From: Gorsachius magnificus
Lineage: Eukaryota > Chordata > Aves > Pelecaniformes > Ardeidae
NCBI GenBank assembly: GCA_034008185.1
Contig: CM067082.1
Coordinates: forward strand, 5,688,984 to 5,752,983
Length of the DNA: 64,000 bases
Direction: 5' to 3'
Position numbers and translations under genes: made by a program. Positions 41,411 through 51,818 of this stretch are shown piece after piece; the first letter of the stretch is position 1; each line of letters begins with the position of its first letter. The notes under the pieces were generated by a model. The model saw nothing but the letters and a program-made list of their open reading frames with translations, was not told where the DNA came from and ran no database searches.

Positions 41411-41655
41411 CTGAAACAAGTGAGATTTAGATTAGGCATGAGGAAACTCTTCCCAGCTGTCAGGGTGGTTGCGTGCTGGAAGAGATTGCCGAAGAAGACT
41501 GTGGAATCTCCATCATCAGAGCTTTTTAAAAAGACTTTAGACAAAAATCTGTCAGGAATGTTTAAGTTGTAGCGGCTTTTGCCTTGGGGGAGGAAGATGG
41601 CTGGCTGACCTCTTGAAGTCTTTATCAGCTGTATGGTCTGTGATTTTCTGAATCT
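41411..41655 (+). mobile_element. Old CR1 LINE fragment in intron 1
   Basis: A diverged + strand CR1. It keeps 'gatttagattaggcatgagg', then 'gtgctggaagagattgccga', then 'gactttagacaaaaatctgt', and ends near 'ctgacctcttgaagtc' and a decayed tail. It is inside the intron in the same direction as KCNK9. Confidence 0.75.
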
Positions 41656-44649
41656 TCCCTTTTCCACGTCTTCAGCTCTGGTTCCTGGGCTAGCTTGTTT
41701 TTCTTGAGAAAGAAAACCAAAGATCTTTGAAATTCCATTTTCTCCACTATATGGTCTTTGCTTACTGATTATTTTTCTGTGCAGTAAACCCAATCATGTG
41801 CCGTTGCAAGTGTCAGCATAGAAATATCTGTATTTGTCCACTGACAAGGCTACAAGTTTAAGGTGTCGGTGAATCTTTTGGGAAAGAAGTTAGCTGAAGA
41901 AGGAAATGATCCTGCTGATACAAGGATGGCAAGCAGAAGTTTACAGGGCAGAATTGAGAGGGAGGGGAAGTGTTCTAGACTAAGAATAAGGGAGGAAATT
42001 TAGCTGTCAGCTATGGGCTTATGCCTGCTTCAACTAAAAAGGATAAAAATACTTTTGCTTTCTCTGGGAAGAGCATCAGAACTCTAAGGCTTGATCTAAA
42101 GGAAAATTGATTAATGGAGAGCTTCCCTTTTGGACCCCAGGGGTTTTGGGTCCTGGTCTGGCACGCAGTAAGGACCAGAATGCTGTTGTCTTCCCTTCAA
42201 GGCAATCGGAGCTGAGGTGCTTAGTTCCTTCAATGTCGGAGCATATTCCTTCATAAATGCTGAAAGCCATGCTCATGGTTCGAGCTGGAGTTACACAGCA
42301 CTTTATATTCAGAATGCTGCGCTGACATTAGGTGATTCATCTTCACAACACCTCTGTGTAAAAATTATCCTCAATTTAGAGACAAGAAGATAAAATGACT
42401 TTCTGAAGGTTCAGGTTGGGAACTATTTCTAATTGCCAAACAGCTCACTTCTCTCTCTTTCAGACCACATGGCATTAGTTTATAGCCAGATTAAACAGTG
42501 AAGATGAACCAAAGGCAGAGATCCGTAATGAATTCAATGATACTAGCAAACTCCTGCAGCTTAGGTCTTCTGACATGCAATAATAGCAGAACCTAGAGCT
42601 TTATTACGTGAAGGAGCATATACAATTCTGGGTAATTATCTCTGTTATTACTATGTGTCTTCTGTCAAAGGCCCTTTAGGTTTTTAGGTACCCAGTTTCT
42701 ATGGATTTTACTGAAGGTCCTTAACTGGATTCGGATGAAGGCTGCATGAAATATCCCCTTTCCCTGTAACAGATGCTAGCAAGGACACTTGCTGGTGATG
42801 CAGAACTAATCAGTAAGATTCCTTGCTGCTTCTAAGTTGAACTAAGAGGTTACTGTGGACTTGCAACAGATGTTTGGTCTGTGTAGCAGGCCTATTCATC
42901 TTGTTTTGGCTTTTGCATATTTTTGAGTGAAGCCATGGACTACTCCTGAAATTCCACATCTGTAGATTGCTGTGATGCAAATTAACTTGAATTCGCTGCT
43001 TTCTCTGGATTATAGTCGATGGAATCTACTGACTTCAAGTTAAAATGTGTGGATAGAGTCCTTCCCCCAGGTTTCCTGTACCCGCCCAGGTGTCTGTGAC
43101 TTGATTAGCTACAACTAACATTGATATTGGTGGTGGTGTAGCTACAGCAGCTTCTTTGATTAAAGTGAGAGGGTCTATGGTCTATGGAATGTTAAGTAGA
43201 AAAAACCCCCAGAAATTAAGACCTGATCCAAAGTCTGTTGTAAAGAATGGGGAGAATATTCTGAGCCACAGTAGTTTTGGATCAGGCTGTTATTTGGCAT
43301 GAATTCTATGGTGCAAGGAGCTATATTCTGTAGCAAACCAACTCCTGGAAAATATCTGTATTAGCAGTTTTGAGATTTTTTTTTTTTCAATAATGAAGCA
43401 AACCAAGTTTGTGGAGTTAAAGCGTATGTTGACTTTGGCATTTATACTGATTTTTATTTTTTTAATTGAAAGTGAAAGGCTGAAACTAGATGCCTACTGC
43501 ATACCTTAAACTTTGAGCAAAGAGAAATCTTGAGAAAGAATGTTGATGCTTTTTATTCCATTTACTTATTTTGGTGATTTTTTTTTTATTTTGCTTACTT
43601 TCATTGCTGCCAGACAGTTAACAACCTCTTCTGATCCACTGAGACACCTTTTTTATTTGTTAGTTTTGTGAAGTGTGTTGCGCACTTATGACTTCTCTGT
43701 TTCGGGGGAAGAACCTCCTAAGTTTCTTCGTAGTTTTTTTTTCTTTTTAAGGAGTTAATTGATTTTTTTTTTTCTAAATATCTAGCCAATTGCCACAAGA
43801 GGCTTATGCAGTAATCAGTTGGTTAAAGGGTTCAGTATCCTTTTTAACTGTTTTCATTATGGAGATGATTAGAGCATGTCAGTGAAAGACATATCTCTAT
43901 TAAGGACTTGTGTATTTGTTACTTGTTAGGATGATTAGGAGGGAATAGCCCATATTGTCCTTTCGATTCCCTGTACCAGCAAGAAAAAAGAGCTTCAGAG
44001 AAAAGCAGGCAAGTAGTGGAGTTAAAAGGTATCTGATGGGAAGCTGATTGTCTTCTTGCTCTCCCGTTGCAGAAGAGCATCACTCCCTTCACTAGCTGTG
44101 TGAGCCTTCTCTGGAAAATTTCACAGAGAGCTTTAGGGCACAGATTGATGAATGAAACCTGCAGCAGCTCTCTCTAATTGTATAGTGCAGGAGATTAGCT
44201 ACGAGGAAATGTTCGTAGACTCCCAATTTAGGGTTATTCTTGACATATGGAAGGGAAGGTAGAAATAAAAGAGATCTACTCCCAAGGTAATTGGCACTGT
44301 CGGCAATTTCTGATGTGTGCTACCATTAACTCATTACAGAGGTGCTTTGGGTGCAGCTGGAATATTTTATTTCTTCCACCCTCTTTTCTTTTGATGTCCT
44401 CTAGAGAGGATGTCCTCCTCCTAGGTTTAAACCATCACAGGACATTGCTATGGGAACTGTATCAGAAATGAACTGTTGTAACAAACCTGTGACCACCTGG
44501 AGTTTTGAGTTGTCACTTTGCTGCATTTCACACCAATCTGGAACTTTTCAGGACCAGACACAGTAGGAAAAGGTGTCGAATACTCTTGTTTCAAAGGTCT
44601 AGGCCTCCATTAATTGAACTAATGAACAGTTGCTGTTAGAATGCTGTTA
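41656..44649 (+). other. KCNK9 intron 1, no gene recognised
   Basis: No exon or clear repeat. The part at about 42900-43200 contains an octamer-like ATGCAAAT (near 42976) and a TCF/LEF-like 'ctttgatt', which could mark a regulatory segment, but this is weak evidence. Confidence 0.5.
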
Positions 44650-44715
44650 GAATCATAGAATCATTTAGGTTGGAAAAGACTGCAATCATCGAGTCCAACT
44701 GTTAGCTGTTAATAG
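44650..44715 (-). mobile_element. CR1 LINE 3'-terminal stub
   Basis: About 65 bp of minus-strand CR1 3' end, reading 'aatcatagaatcatttaggt' on the + strand and then 'cgagtccaactgttagc'. It is an extremely 5'-truncated insertion. Confidence 0.88.
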
Positions 44716-46099
44716 TTCGGACTCTATGGTGAAACACGTCTGATTTTACTCAGTGAAAATAGTTTTATTGGCAGTAATCATTTTTAAAAATGTGCATTTT
44801 ACTCCATAAAAGGCCTTGATTTACTGTTTGTTTGCTCCCGGACACCGAAGATGAGTTATCATTGCAGTCTTTTTTTTCAGTATTACTTCAGTGTGTTAGA
44901 AATGAGATAAAGCTAGTTCTAGGCAACTGATAGTTAAACCAGTGACACAGGATCTGTGCCATCGGAAGCACCTGGAAATCCCAGTGATTTGACCTGAATT
45001 CTTCAGTTGACCTTTCAACCGATATATTAAGAATTCAATGATCTTCTCAAACTCTCTCCTTCAGAGTTTCTCCCCTCCTTTGCTGTTTCATGTGGGAGTG
45101 AACATCCCAAGGAGAGGAAGGAGATGGTAGCTGCTCAGTCTGTACTGATGCCCTATCAGCTTTTGCATTCTTTTCCGGTATTTTTGTCTGACAAACAAAT
45201 AAATGATCAGTCTTTTGGCAGCAAAGGCTTAAACTCATGATTTGGTCTTAAAACACATCCTGCCTAGTAGTAAAAGGCCTGTTATTTAAAGGGCACTTTT
45301 CAAAACAATTAGGACTTTAGTAGCAATGTGTTTGCCTTAATGAGTGCACTCTGCCAGTCAGAGGAAACAACATAAGCTGATACCTACTGATGTAGGCCAA
45401 CAGAGGCAAATTAGCAGTGTTACAAGTCAGTTCGTGGATGTACTGCATATCCAAGAGTTTTATTTTAATGCTTGAGAAGCACTAGATGTGATTCAGAGTG
45501 GCTTTGTTTTTGTTTTCTTCCCAAATATCCGCCCCCAATTATATTTTCATTTAGAAGCCTTTGTACCACTCCTGTGCTTGTGATACCTTAATCTGTATGG
45601 GTTGCGTTCAGCTCTGGTTTGACTTGTTGGACTGACACCAGAGGTGAGTTTTCATAAAGCCGCAGCCTTACTCCATTGCTGTTGTTGTATGAGGTTTGAA
45701 GTCAATGCCCTTACAAGGTAGGTAGGTCAGCTGCTGGCATTTTGGTGTGACATATATTTCTTTTTTAAACGTTTCAAGAGGTTTTTCTTTTCTCAAGATG
45801 GGCCACAGTAAAGGCTGGTGGTACCAAAGAATGGGATGCATGGGATGCAAGCTTGGCTCCGAGTATCTAGCGATAGGTATCACAATGGAAGTTGCTGGCT
45901 CCTGAGTGTATGTGGTCCTGATTTGGATGACTAGCTGCAACTTGACTGCAGGTTGTGTGATGAGCAGTTAAAAAATATTTCCATCATCTCTTTGAAAATA
46001 ATCCAGCCTGGGGAGCTTTTCAAATCTGATCAAAACCACGGTCTGTTCCTGAAGAACTTGAGTGCAGTACAGTGAATAAGAAAAGCTGTTAAACAACAG
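44716..46099 (+). other. KCNK9 intron 1, no gene recognised
   Basis: AT-rich intron without recognisable exons, RNA genes or clear mobile elements. Confidence 0.55.
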
Positions 46100-46290
46100 A
46101 AGATTTAGGGTGGCCACAGAGAAAAAAAATCTTTCTAGCAATGATACCAGTGAAGCACTGAAATGCATTGCCTGGGGAGGGTGTGGGCTCTTCTTTGCTA
46201 TGTCTTGAAGAACAGGATAGACAAGCATCTGTCAAGAATGACCTATGCATGCTGTCCTGCCTTGCAGCAAGGTATGGACTTGCCTCCTCT
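46100..46290 (+). mobile_element. Old CR1 LINE fragment
   Basis: A diverged + strand CR1. It has the 'gaagcactgaaatgcattgcctggg' region, then 'cttgaagaacaggatagacaagc', then 'ctgtcaagaatgacctatg', in the expected order of the ancient CR1 3' region. No intact frame remains. Confidence 0.65.
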
Positions 46291-46574
46291 CGCCTTATTT
46301 TTAATGGTTCTGTACACACACAGGCTGTTTGAAGTTTGTCTTGGATCTTGCTTGGGATCTATGTAAGTTTATCTTGTCCTTCTTTTGCTGAATGTTCCTG
46401 CTTCCCTGAGGGATTATCAGTGCATCCTACAATTTTGTCTCCAGCTGAATAACTGGATAAGAATCAAACCTCTTCTCTAAGCAGCAACTGCTCACTGTCA
46501 GCAGTGTCACCAGTTTTTTATGGCTGCTGTTTGAACAGCTCTACCAGTGGCTGTTGCAGGGAAAAACAAACACT

Positions 46575-47841
46575 CTGCCTATCTTTAAAAAAGGGACAGG
46601 AGAGAACATGGGGAGTTAATGCTCAGTCAACCTAAATTTGATACTCAGAAAGATATTTGACCAAGCTGTTAAACAATCAGCGTGGAAGTACCTAGGGGAT
46701 AACAAGGGACAAGCTGGAACAAACGCAGATTTTTCTTGACGAACTCACATTGGACTTGTGTGGGTTGGTTTTGTTGGGGTTTTTTTCGATAGAGTAGCTG
46801 GTCTAGCTGATAGTGGGGGAGCAGTAGATCTTGACATTTATTACATATGTAGCATTATAATAGCATTGCGTTCTCATAATTGTGGTCAAAAAACATGGAC
46901 TGGATTGAATTACAATGTGCAAGGTCTGGACGGACAGACACTGAGGTTGCACTGCGACTGTACTTACCGCACGTGTGAAAAGCACATACACTGTGCAGGT
47001 GGTTGTAAACGGGGCAGAAAATACAAACCTGCTCAGCCCCTGCTAAGTGTGCCACCAGATAATTTTGCAACAGGATGAAAAAAATTTGAAAATATTTATT
47101 GTTTTCTGTCAGATTGGATGGACATAACATGTACAGTCTTACAAGGGTCTGTCTTGTGGTTGGTACTATTCAATTTTCCCATTAATGGCTTGGCTGATAG
47201 AACAGTGAGTACACATACTAATTGTGAGGGGGGAGGCTAGCACTTTGGAGGGCAGGAGCAGAATGCGAAATTATTTTGGTAAGTTGGAGAAATGGTCTGA
47301 AATCAGTATGATGAAATTCAATAAAGTGCAAAGTGTTACACTACAGAAGGAAACATCAAATGCCCACATAGAAAAATGATATGAACTGACAAGCTGCGGG
47401 TACTGTAACATCTTGCTGATAAAACGGGTTGCAGTCTAAACATGAATCTGTGGTGTGTGGTGTTCAAAACAGTCAGGAGTTGGATGTAAGTCACAGAAGG
47501 TAGCTATTCTGTTTTGTTGGTAATGGTAAGGCTTCAGCTTGAAAACTGGGTCCAGTTCTGGGCACACAGTGTTTTGAGAAAGGAACAGAAAAATCAAAAT
47601 GCTAAGAAAAAACTTGACCAGTATTCAGTGTGAAGTGGGCAGAGATTTTTTAGTCTGGAAAAGAAATATATGAAGGGAGGAATAATAGCAATCTTCAAAT
47701 ACGTGACAGGTTGTTGCAAAGAGGACAGTGATAAGTTTTTTCTACATATCTACCCAAGGTTTACTCTTCAGCATGGCAGTTGTAGGTTCATTTTCAGCTG
47801 TGAAAACAGCTGTAACGTGATCTGCAGGGAAAGTCCACAGT
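46575..47841 (+). mobile_element. Ancient CR1 LINE, ORF2 (reverse transcriptase) remnant
   Basis: A long, diverged + strand CR1. In order: 'atctttaaaaaagggacagg'; 'tttgatactcagaaagatat'; a reverse-transcriptase remnant readable as FFDRVAGLADSGGAVDLD; 'agttggagaaatggtctgaa' and 'atgaaattcaataaagtgca'; and 'tgggtccagttctgggcac'. Deletions and stops have destroyed ORF2. The element is interrupted by the solo LTR at 47847 and its 3' end seems to resume after it. It is the longest CR1 in the window. Confidence 0.8.
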
Positions 47842-47846
47842 GCCAG
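47842..47846. repeat. Target site duplication, left copy
   Basis: GCCAG just before the LTR, repeated exactly at 48415-48419 after it. Confidence 0.88.
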
Positions 47847-48414
47847 TGTCGTGGTTTAACCCCGGCTGGCAACTCAGCACCACACAGCTGCTCGCTCACT
47901 CCCCCCACAATGGGACGGGGGTAAGAATCAGAGGTGTGAAAGTGAGAAAACTCGTGGGTTGAGATAAAGACAGTTTAATAGGGAAAGCAAAAACCGTGCA
48001 CGCAAGCAAAGCAAAGCAAGGAATTCAATCACCACTTCCCATGGGCAGGCAGGTGTTCAGCCACCTCCCGGAAAGCAGGACTCCATCACACGTAACGGTT
48101 ACTTGGGAAGACATCACTCCAAATGTTCCCCCCTTCCTTCTTCTTCCCCCAGTTTATATAATGAGCATGACATCATATGGTCTGGAATAGCCCTTTGGCC
48201 AGTTTGGGTCAGCTGTCCTAGCCGTGTCCCTTCCCAGCTTCTTGTGCACCTGGCAGAGCTGAGAGCTGAGAAGTCCTTGGCCAGTCCAAGCACTACCCAG
48301 CAACAACCAAAACATCAGTGTGTTATCAACATTCTTCTAGCACTAAATCCAAAACACAGCACTATACCAGCTACTAGGAAGAAAATTAACTCTGTCCCAA
48401 CAGAAACCAGGACA
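47847..48414 (-). mobile_element. Solo LTR of an avian ERVL-like endogenous retrovirus
   Basis: A 568-bp solo LTR bounded by TG...CA and an exact 5-bp duplication. It reads on the minus strand: U3 starts TGTCCTGGTTTCTG, a TATATAA box is the complement of 48154-48160, an ATTAAA polyadenylation signal is the complement of 47974-47979, and it ends GGTTAAACCACGACA. No internal retroviral genes remain. It is better preserved than the related LTR at 23109-23688. It is antisense to KCNK9 inside intron 1, the orientation that survives best in introns because its polyadenylation signal does not face the gene. Confidence 0.92.
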
Positions 48415-48419
48415 GCCAG
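48415..48419. repeat. Target site duplication, right copy
   Basis: GCCAG, identical to 47842-47846. Confidence 0.88.
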
Positions 48420-48535
48420 TAGTAGGATATTTAACTGAATGGGTTAAACAGTTGTCTAACACACATGGGCTTGGTATACTTCAGCCTGCCTCAGGTCTGA
48501 ATGGACTAGGTTACCTGTTGAGGTCCTTCCAAGCC
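48420..48535 (+). mobile_element. CR1 LINE 3' end displaced by the LTR insertion
   Basis: Reads 'aatggactaggttacctgtt' followed by 'gaggtccttccaagccctgt', a decayed CR1 3' terminus in + orientation. Its position directly after the LTR, and the CR1 body ending directly before it, suggest that both belong to the same ancient CR1. Confidence 0.6.
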
Positions 48536-51343
48536 CTGTGTTCCTAGGAGTGTGTGGTTGACAGCTGCTGTACAGGAGCTGACTGATGAGTTGAGTAACC
48601 CCTAAGTGATGGACTGAGGATCTAAGCACCCTGGAACAGGTCAAATAGTTTATTGAGGTTTTTCCCAGCCCTCAGATGCTGGGATTATACACTCTATGGA
48701 TGTTTCTGAGTACCGTGCTAAATGTACAGCAACATTTGCTATCTGGCAGTGAACTTCATTACGGTCAAGGCCGAACTTGCCTTTAAAAGAGCTGTTCTGC
48801 TAGAACAGGCATCAATATGCATCTTGCAACCCCTGCTCATTTTGCATTTAGGGTTACAAATTTCGTCATGCTGAAACAAAGAGGTTTCTTCTCTTTCCCT
48901 AAATCCCATGCATACAAACCAGCAATTTCCATAACACAGACAATTACCCAATCTGTTATTTTGGCAGACACCAATGCCTTTCTACTTTGGAAGGAAGGAA
49001 ATCTATCCCATAATACACCTGTGCAATATATGGCGATGGTGATTTCGTTGCTAACCCCTGCAGCAATCAGTTTATGCCCTCAAGCATGGGATTTGATTAT
49101 CCTTGTCATTATCTTAGCTACAAATGTTATTAGCAGCCATAAAGTTGTCCATTAAAGTGAGAGGAATTACTTGCCTGCACCAAGGGGAGAACAGATAATT
49201 TACTACACAGATTTTAAGCCCAAATGCACTTTTTTCCAGAAGAGCCCTCTAAGCCTGTGTAAAGCCTCAATTTTTGTATTTCACAACCTGCTTCCCCCTG
49301 CATGGGCTTCAGGTCTGGATCTTTATACCCTAACAGTGAGATATACATGCCATTCTTTAAATAATCCCAGAGATGATGATCATATAGTTCCTCATGTTCT
49401 GGAAGTGCAGATGCCCAAACTTTGGTTGGGTTCCACAATTTCTAGACTTCAGTGTTGGTCCAAGCTTCTTTTACACACAAACAATTTTGGATGCCTCGAG
49501 TTGACTTGGCATCCGTGGACTGTACACCACTGGTTGAGTGTAGGATCAGTTGATCTGCTCCTGGCAGGGTCATTTTTAGAGGTTTTCTTGATACTGCAAT
49601 ACTAGGTTTTTATCACAGGGGCCAATAAAAGATGCTGTGTCTGAGTGGGTGAGAGCCAGGGTAGTGTCTGAAAAATTTCTTTGTCTTCACTGGGCCTGGC
49701 TGATTCATTCCCTTCCCACCACCCTGTTAATTCCTGTTCATATATCAGTTCACCGTAAAGCTGCTTTTTTATTCCCATGTGGTATTGTGTTCCCACCCCC
49801 TTCCATCAACAGGGAGTGGGAGAGACCACCTACGTCTTTCCCAACAGACAAAAATGGTGGATCCTGACAGACTGGGACAGATTCTGATCACAGAATCTCT
49901 GTAAATCCTGTGGAACTTGGTTGTTCCGGTGTATTTGTTGGTTTTAAACTGAGATGAATGTGTGCAGAATTTGGTCTGGAGAGCCTGTATTCTGAAGGAA
50001 GCATCCCCTCCTACTCACCTAACAAATTCACACACACACGGTATAGCATCAATATTAGCTCCTGTAGCAAATGGAAAATGTGGCAGTAGCCTGAAAGGAA
50101 CAGAAAATGTTCTCAAACAGGGCTTAAAAAAGTAAATAAACATCATATAACCAACAAAATCAATACAGTTCCATATTAGCCATTACAGATACCTCTGTCT
50201 TTGTCTCCATCATACAGCGCACATTTCAGTGCTGTGGAAAATGTATAACCCAGGGGACCTCATTCATTTCAGAACTTGGAGATAGTATATTAAATGCAGG
50301 GTCTGGGATAGAAGGCCTGGCAGAGATTGGTATTAAATAACAGAAAAGGTTTTCCCCTTCTACCACCTGAAAGAGCATTAACTGAACCAAACAAGTGTAA
50401 ATAAATGTCCCAAATGGATATATATTCATGGGTGTTACAACGTTATTAGAAACAACTCCTCAAAAGCTCTTTTTTACTGAGTCATCTCCACTGACTTAAA
50501 AAATGACTTTGCAAGAACAAACGTTAGGTTCAGGATGTCCAAGAGGGAACAGCCTTTTAGCTTTCTGCATTCTAAAAGCTTTATATTCCTCAGCTGCTCT
50601 TCTGCTTGGAGGGAATCCTAGACGGAGGAATGTCCTTACGCTTTCCAGTGTACGGCTCATGGCCGCCTTCCTTTACTCATCATGTGTTCCAACACAATCA
50701 GTAATATTCAAGCTATTCTTGCGGGCTTCTCTGTTGAATTTCTTCAAGCCAAGACGCTCTTGGCTGCTGAAGGCATTCCCTCTTCTCCTCTTCCTTTGAG
50801 AACTTGATGTCCCTATTAATCCAGGAAGTAAGAGACAGGACTGTGGACTAAGCAGCTGGTTGATGATCTTCCCAACCAGAAGACTCTGTCATCAACTGTC
50901 TCAGTGGAAGTTGTGTTAGATTTAAAAGGAGGAAATGCTCCTGTGACCCAGGGCCATTCTTTGATTGCTTGCCTAATACACATAATATTGGGGAGATGTC
51001 CTGTGTCTTTTGAATGGTGACTTTTGATTCCATTCACAGTGCAGAGCTCTTTGCCAAGGAGAGGCTGGCAAGTTCTCCTGCACAGCACATTGGTAGAGAC
51101 TTTGAAGAAGAGGGGGAAGGTGGAAATGTCTATTAGGACAAAACGGACCATTGCTTGGAATCCTTCATTCAGGTGATTTCCTGAAACAGAAATGTCTGGT
51201 TTTGGTGGTCTTCAGTCTCCTAGTGTTTTAGTTCTGAATATCAGAAAAGGTGTGCATGCTCACTGAGGCTGCTGGAGAGCCACAGGAGCTGTGCTTCACT
51301 GTGTTTGCTTTTCTATTAGAATGATAGTATTACCTGAAATGTA
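48536..51343 (+). other. KCNK9 intron 1, no gene recognised
   Basis: No exon is recognised. The 144-codon frame at 49171-49605 has no family resemblance and overlaps a frame on the other strand. Some segments (48760-49150) may be old repeat DNA, but I cannot name them. Confidence 0.5.
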
Positions 51344-51375
51344 GATTGATAGATCGACAGACAGACAGATAGATA
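51344..51375. repeat. GATA/GACA tetranucleotide microsatellite
   Basis: An interrupted run of GATA and GACA units, a short tetranucleotide repeat that is probably variable. Confidence 0.85.
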
Positions 51376-51413
51376 ATTTATTTTCTTCTGTATGTAACCT
51401 TTTAATGTGCAGT

Positions 51414-51480
51414 AGAATCATAGAACTACAGGATCATTTAGGTTGGAAAAGACCATTAAGATCATCAAGTCCGGCTCCAA
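51414..51480 (-). mobile_element. CR1 LINE 3'-terminal stub
   Basis: Reads 'agaatcatagaactacagga' and then 'tcatttaggttggaaaagac' on the + strand, the reverse complement of a CR1 3' end. It is truncated after about 67 bp. Confidence 0.88.
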
Positions 51481-51743
51481 CTCTTTCACAAGTGTCCGTA
51501 GGCCCTCTGGGAGGTCCACAGCCTTTCATCTTGAAGGGGAGGCAGAAAGCTTTTGTCTCTCCTCTGGCTTCTCCTTCACCTCCCAACTGCAGTGCTTGAT
51601 GTCGATCTTGCTGCTCAGAGTGCCTGCAGCGTGCGCAAGACCTGGGGCCTGGATTTCTTGTCTCTTTAATGGCATTCTGTGAGCTTGTGTTCAGAGAGAG
51701 ACAGAAAGATCAAAGGCTGTGCAAGTGCACTGCTCTTGATTTT

Positions 51744-51818
51744 GCTTACACCAATATGAATCGATTGACTTCACTGAGTTATGAGGGATTTACAGCTGGG
51801 GGAGAACAGATTCTGACC
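51744..51818. repeat. Possible ancient amniote SINE-like relic
   Basis: Contains 'gcttacaccaatatgaatcg', 'ttgacttcactgagttat', 'gatttacagctggggg' and 'cagattctgacc'. This order recalls an old interspersed repeat of amniotes with 'ttgacttcaatgg...gatttacac...gaatctg' motifs. The match is from memory and diverged. Confidence 0.3.

Noticed and set aside
49171..49605. 144-codon + strand ORF in intron 1
   Set aside because: No known family, an overlapping frame on the opposite strand and no defensible splice sites.
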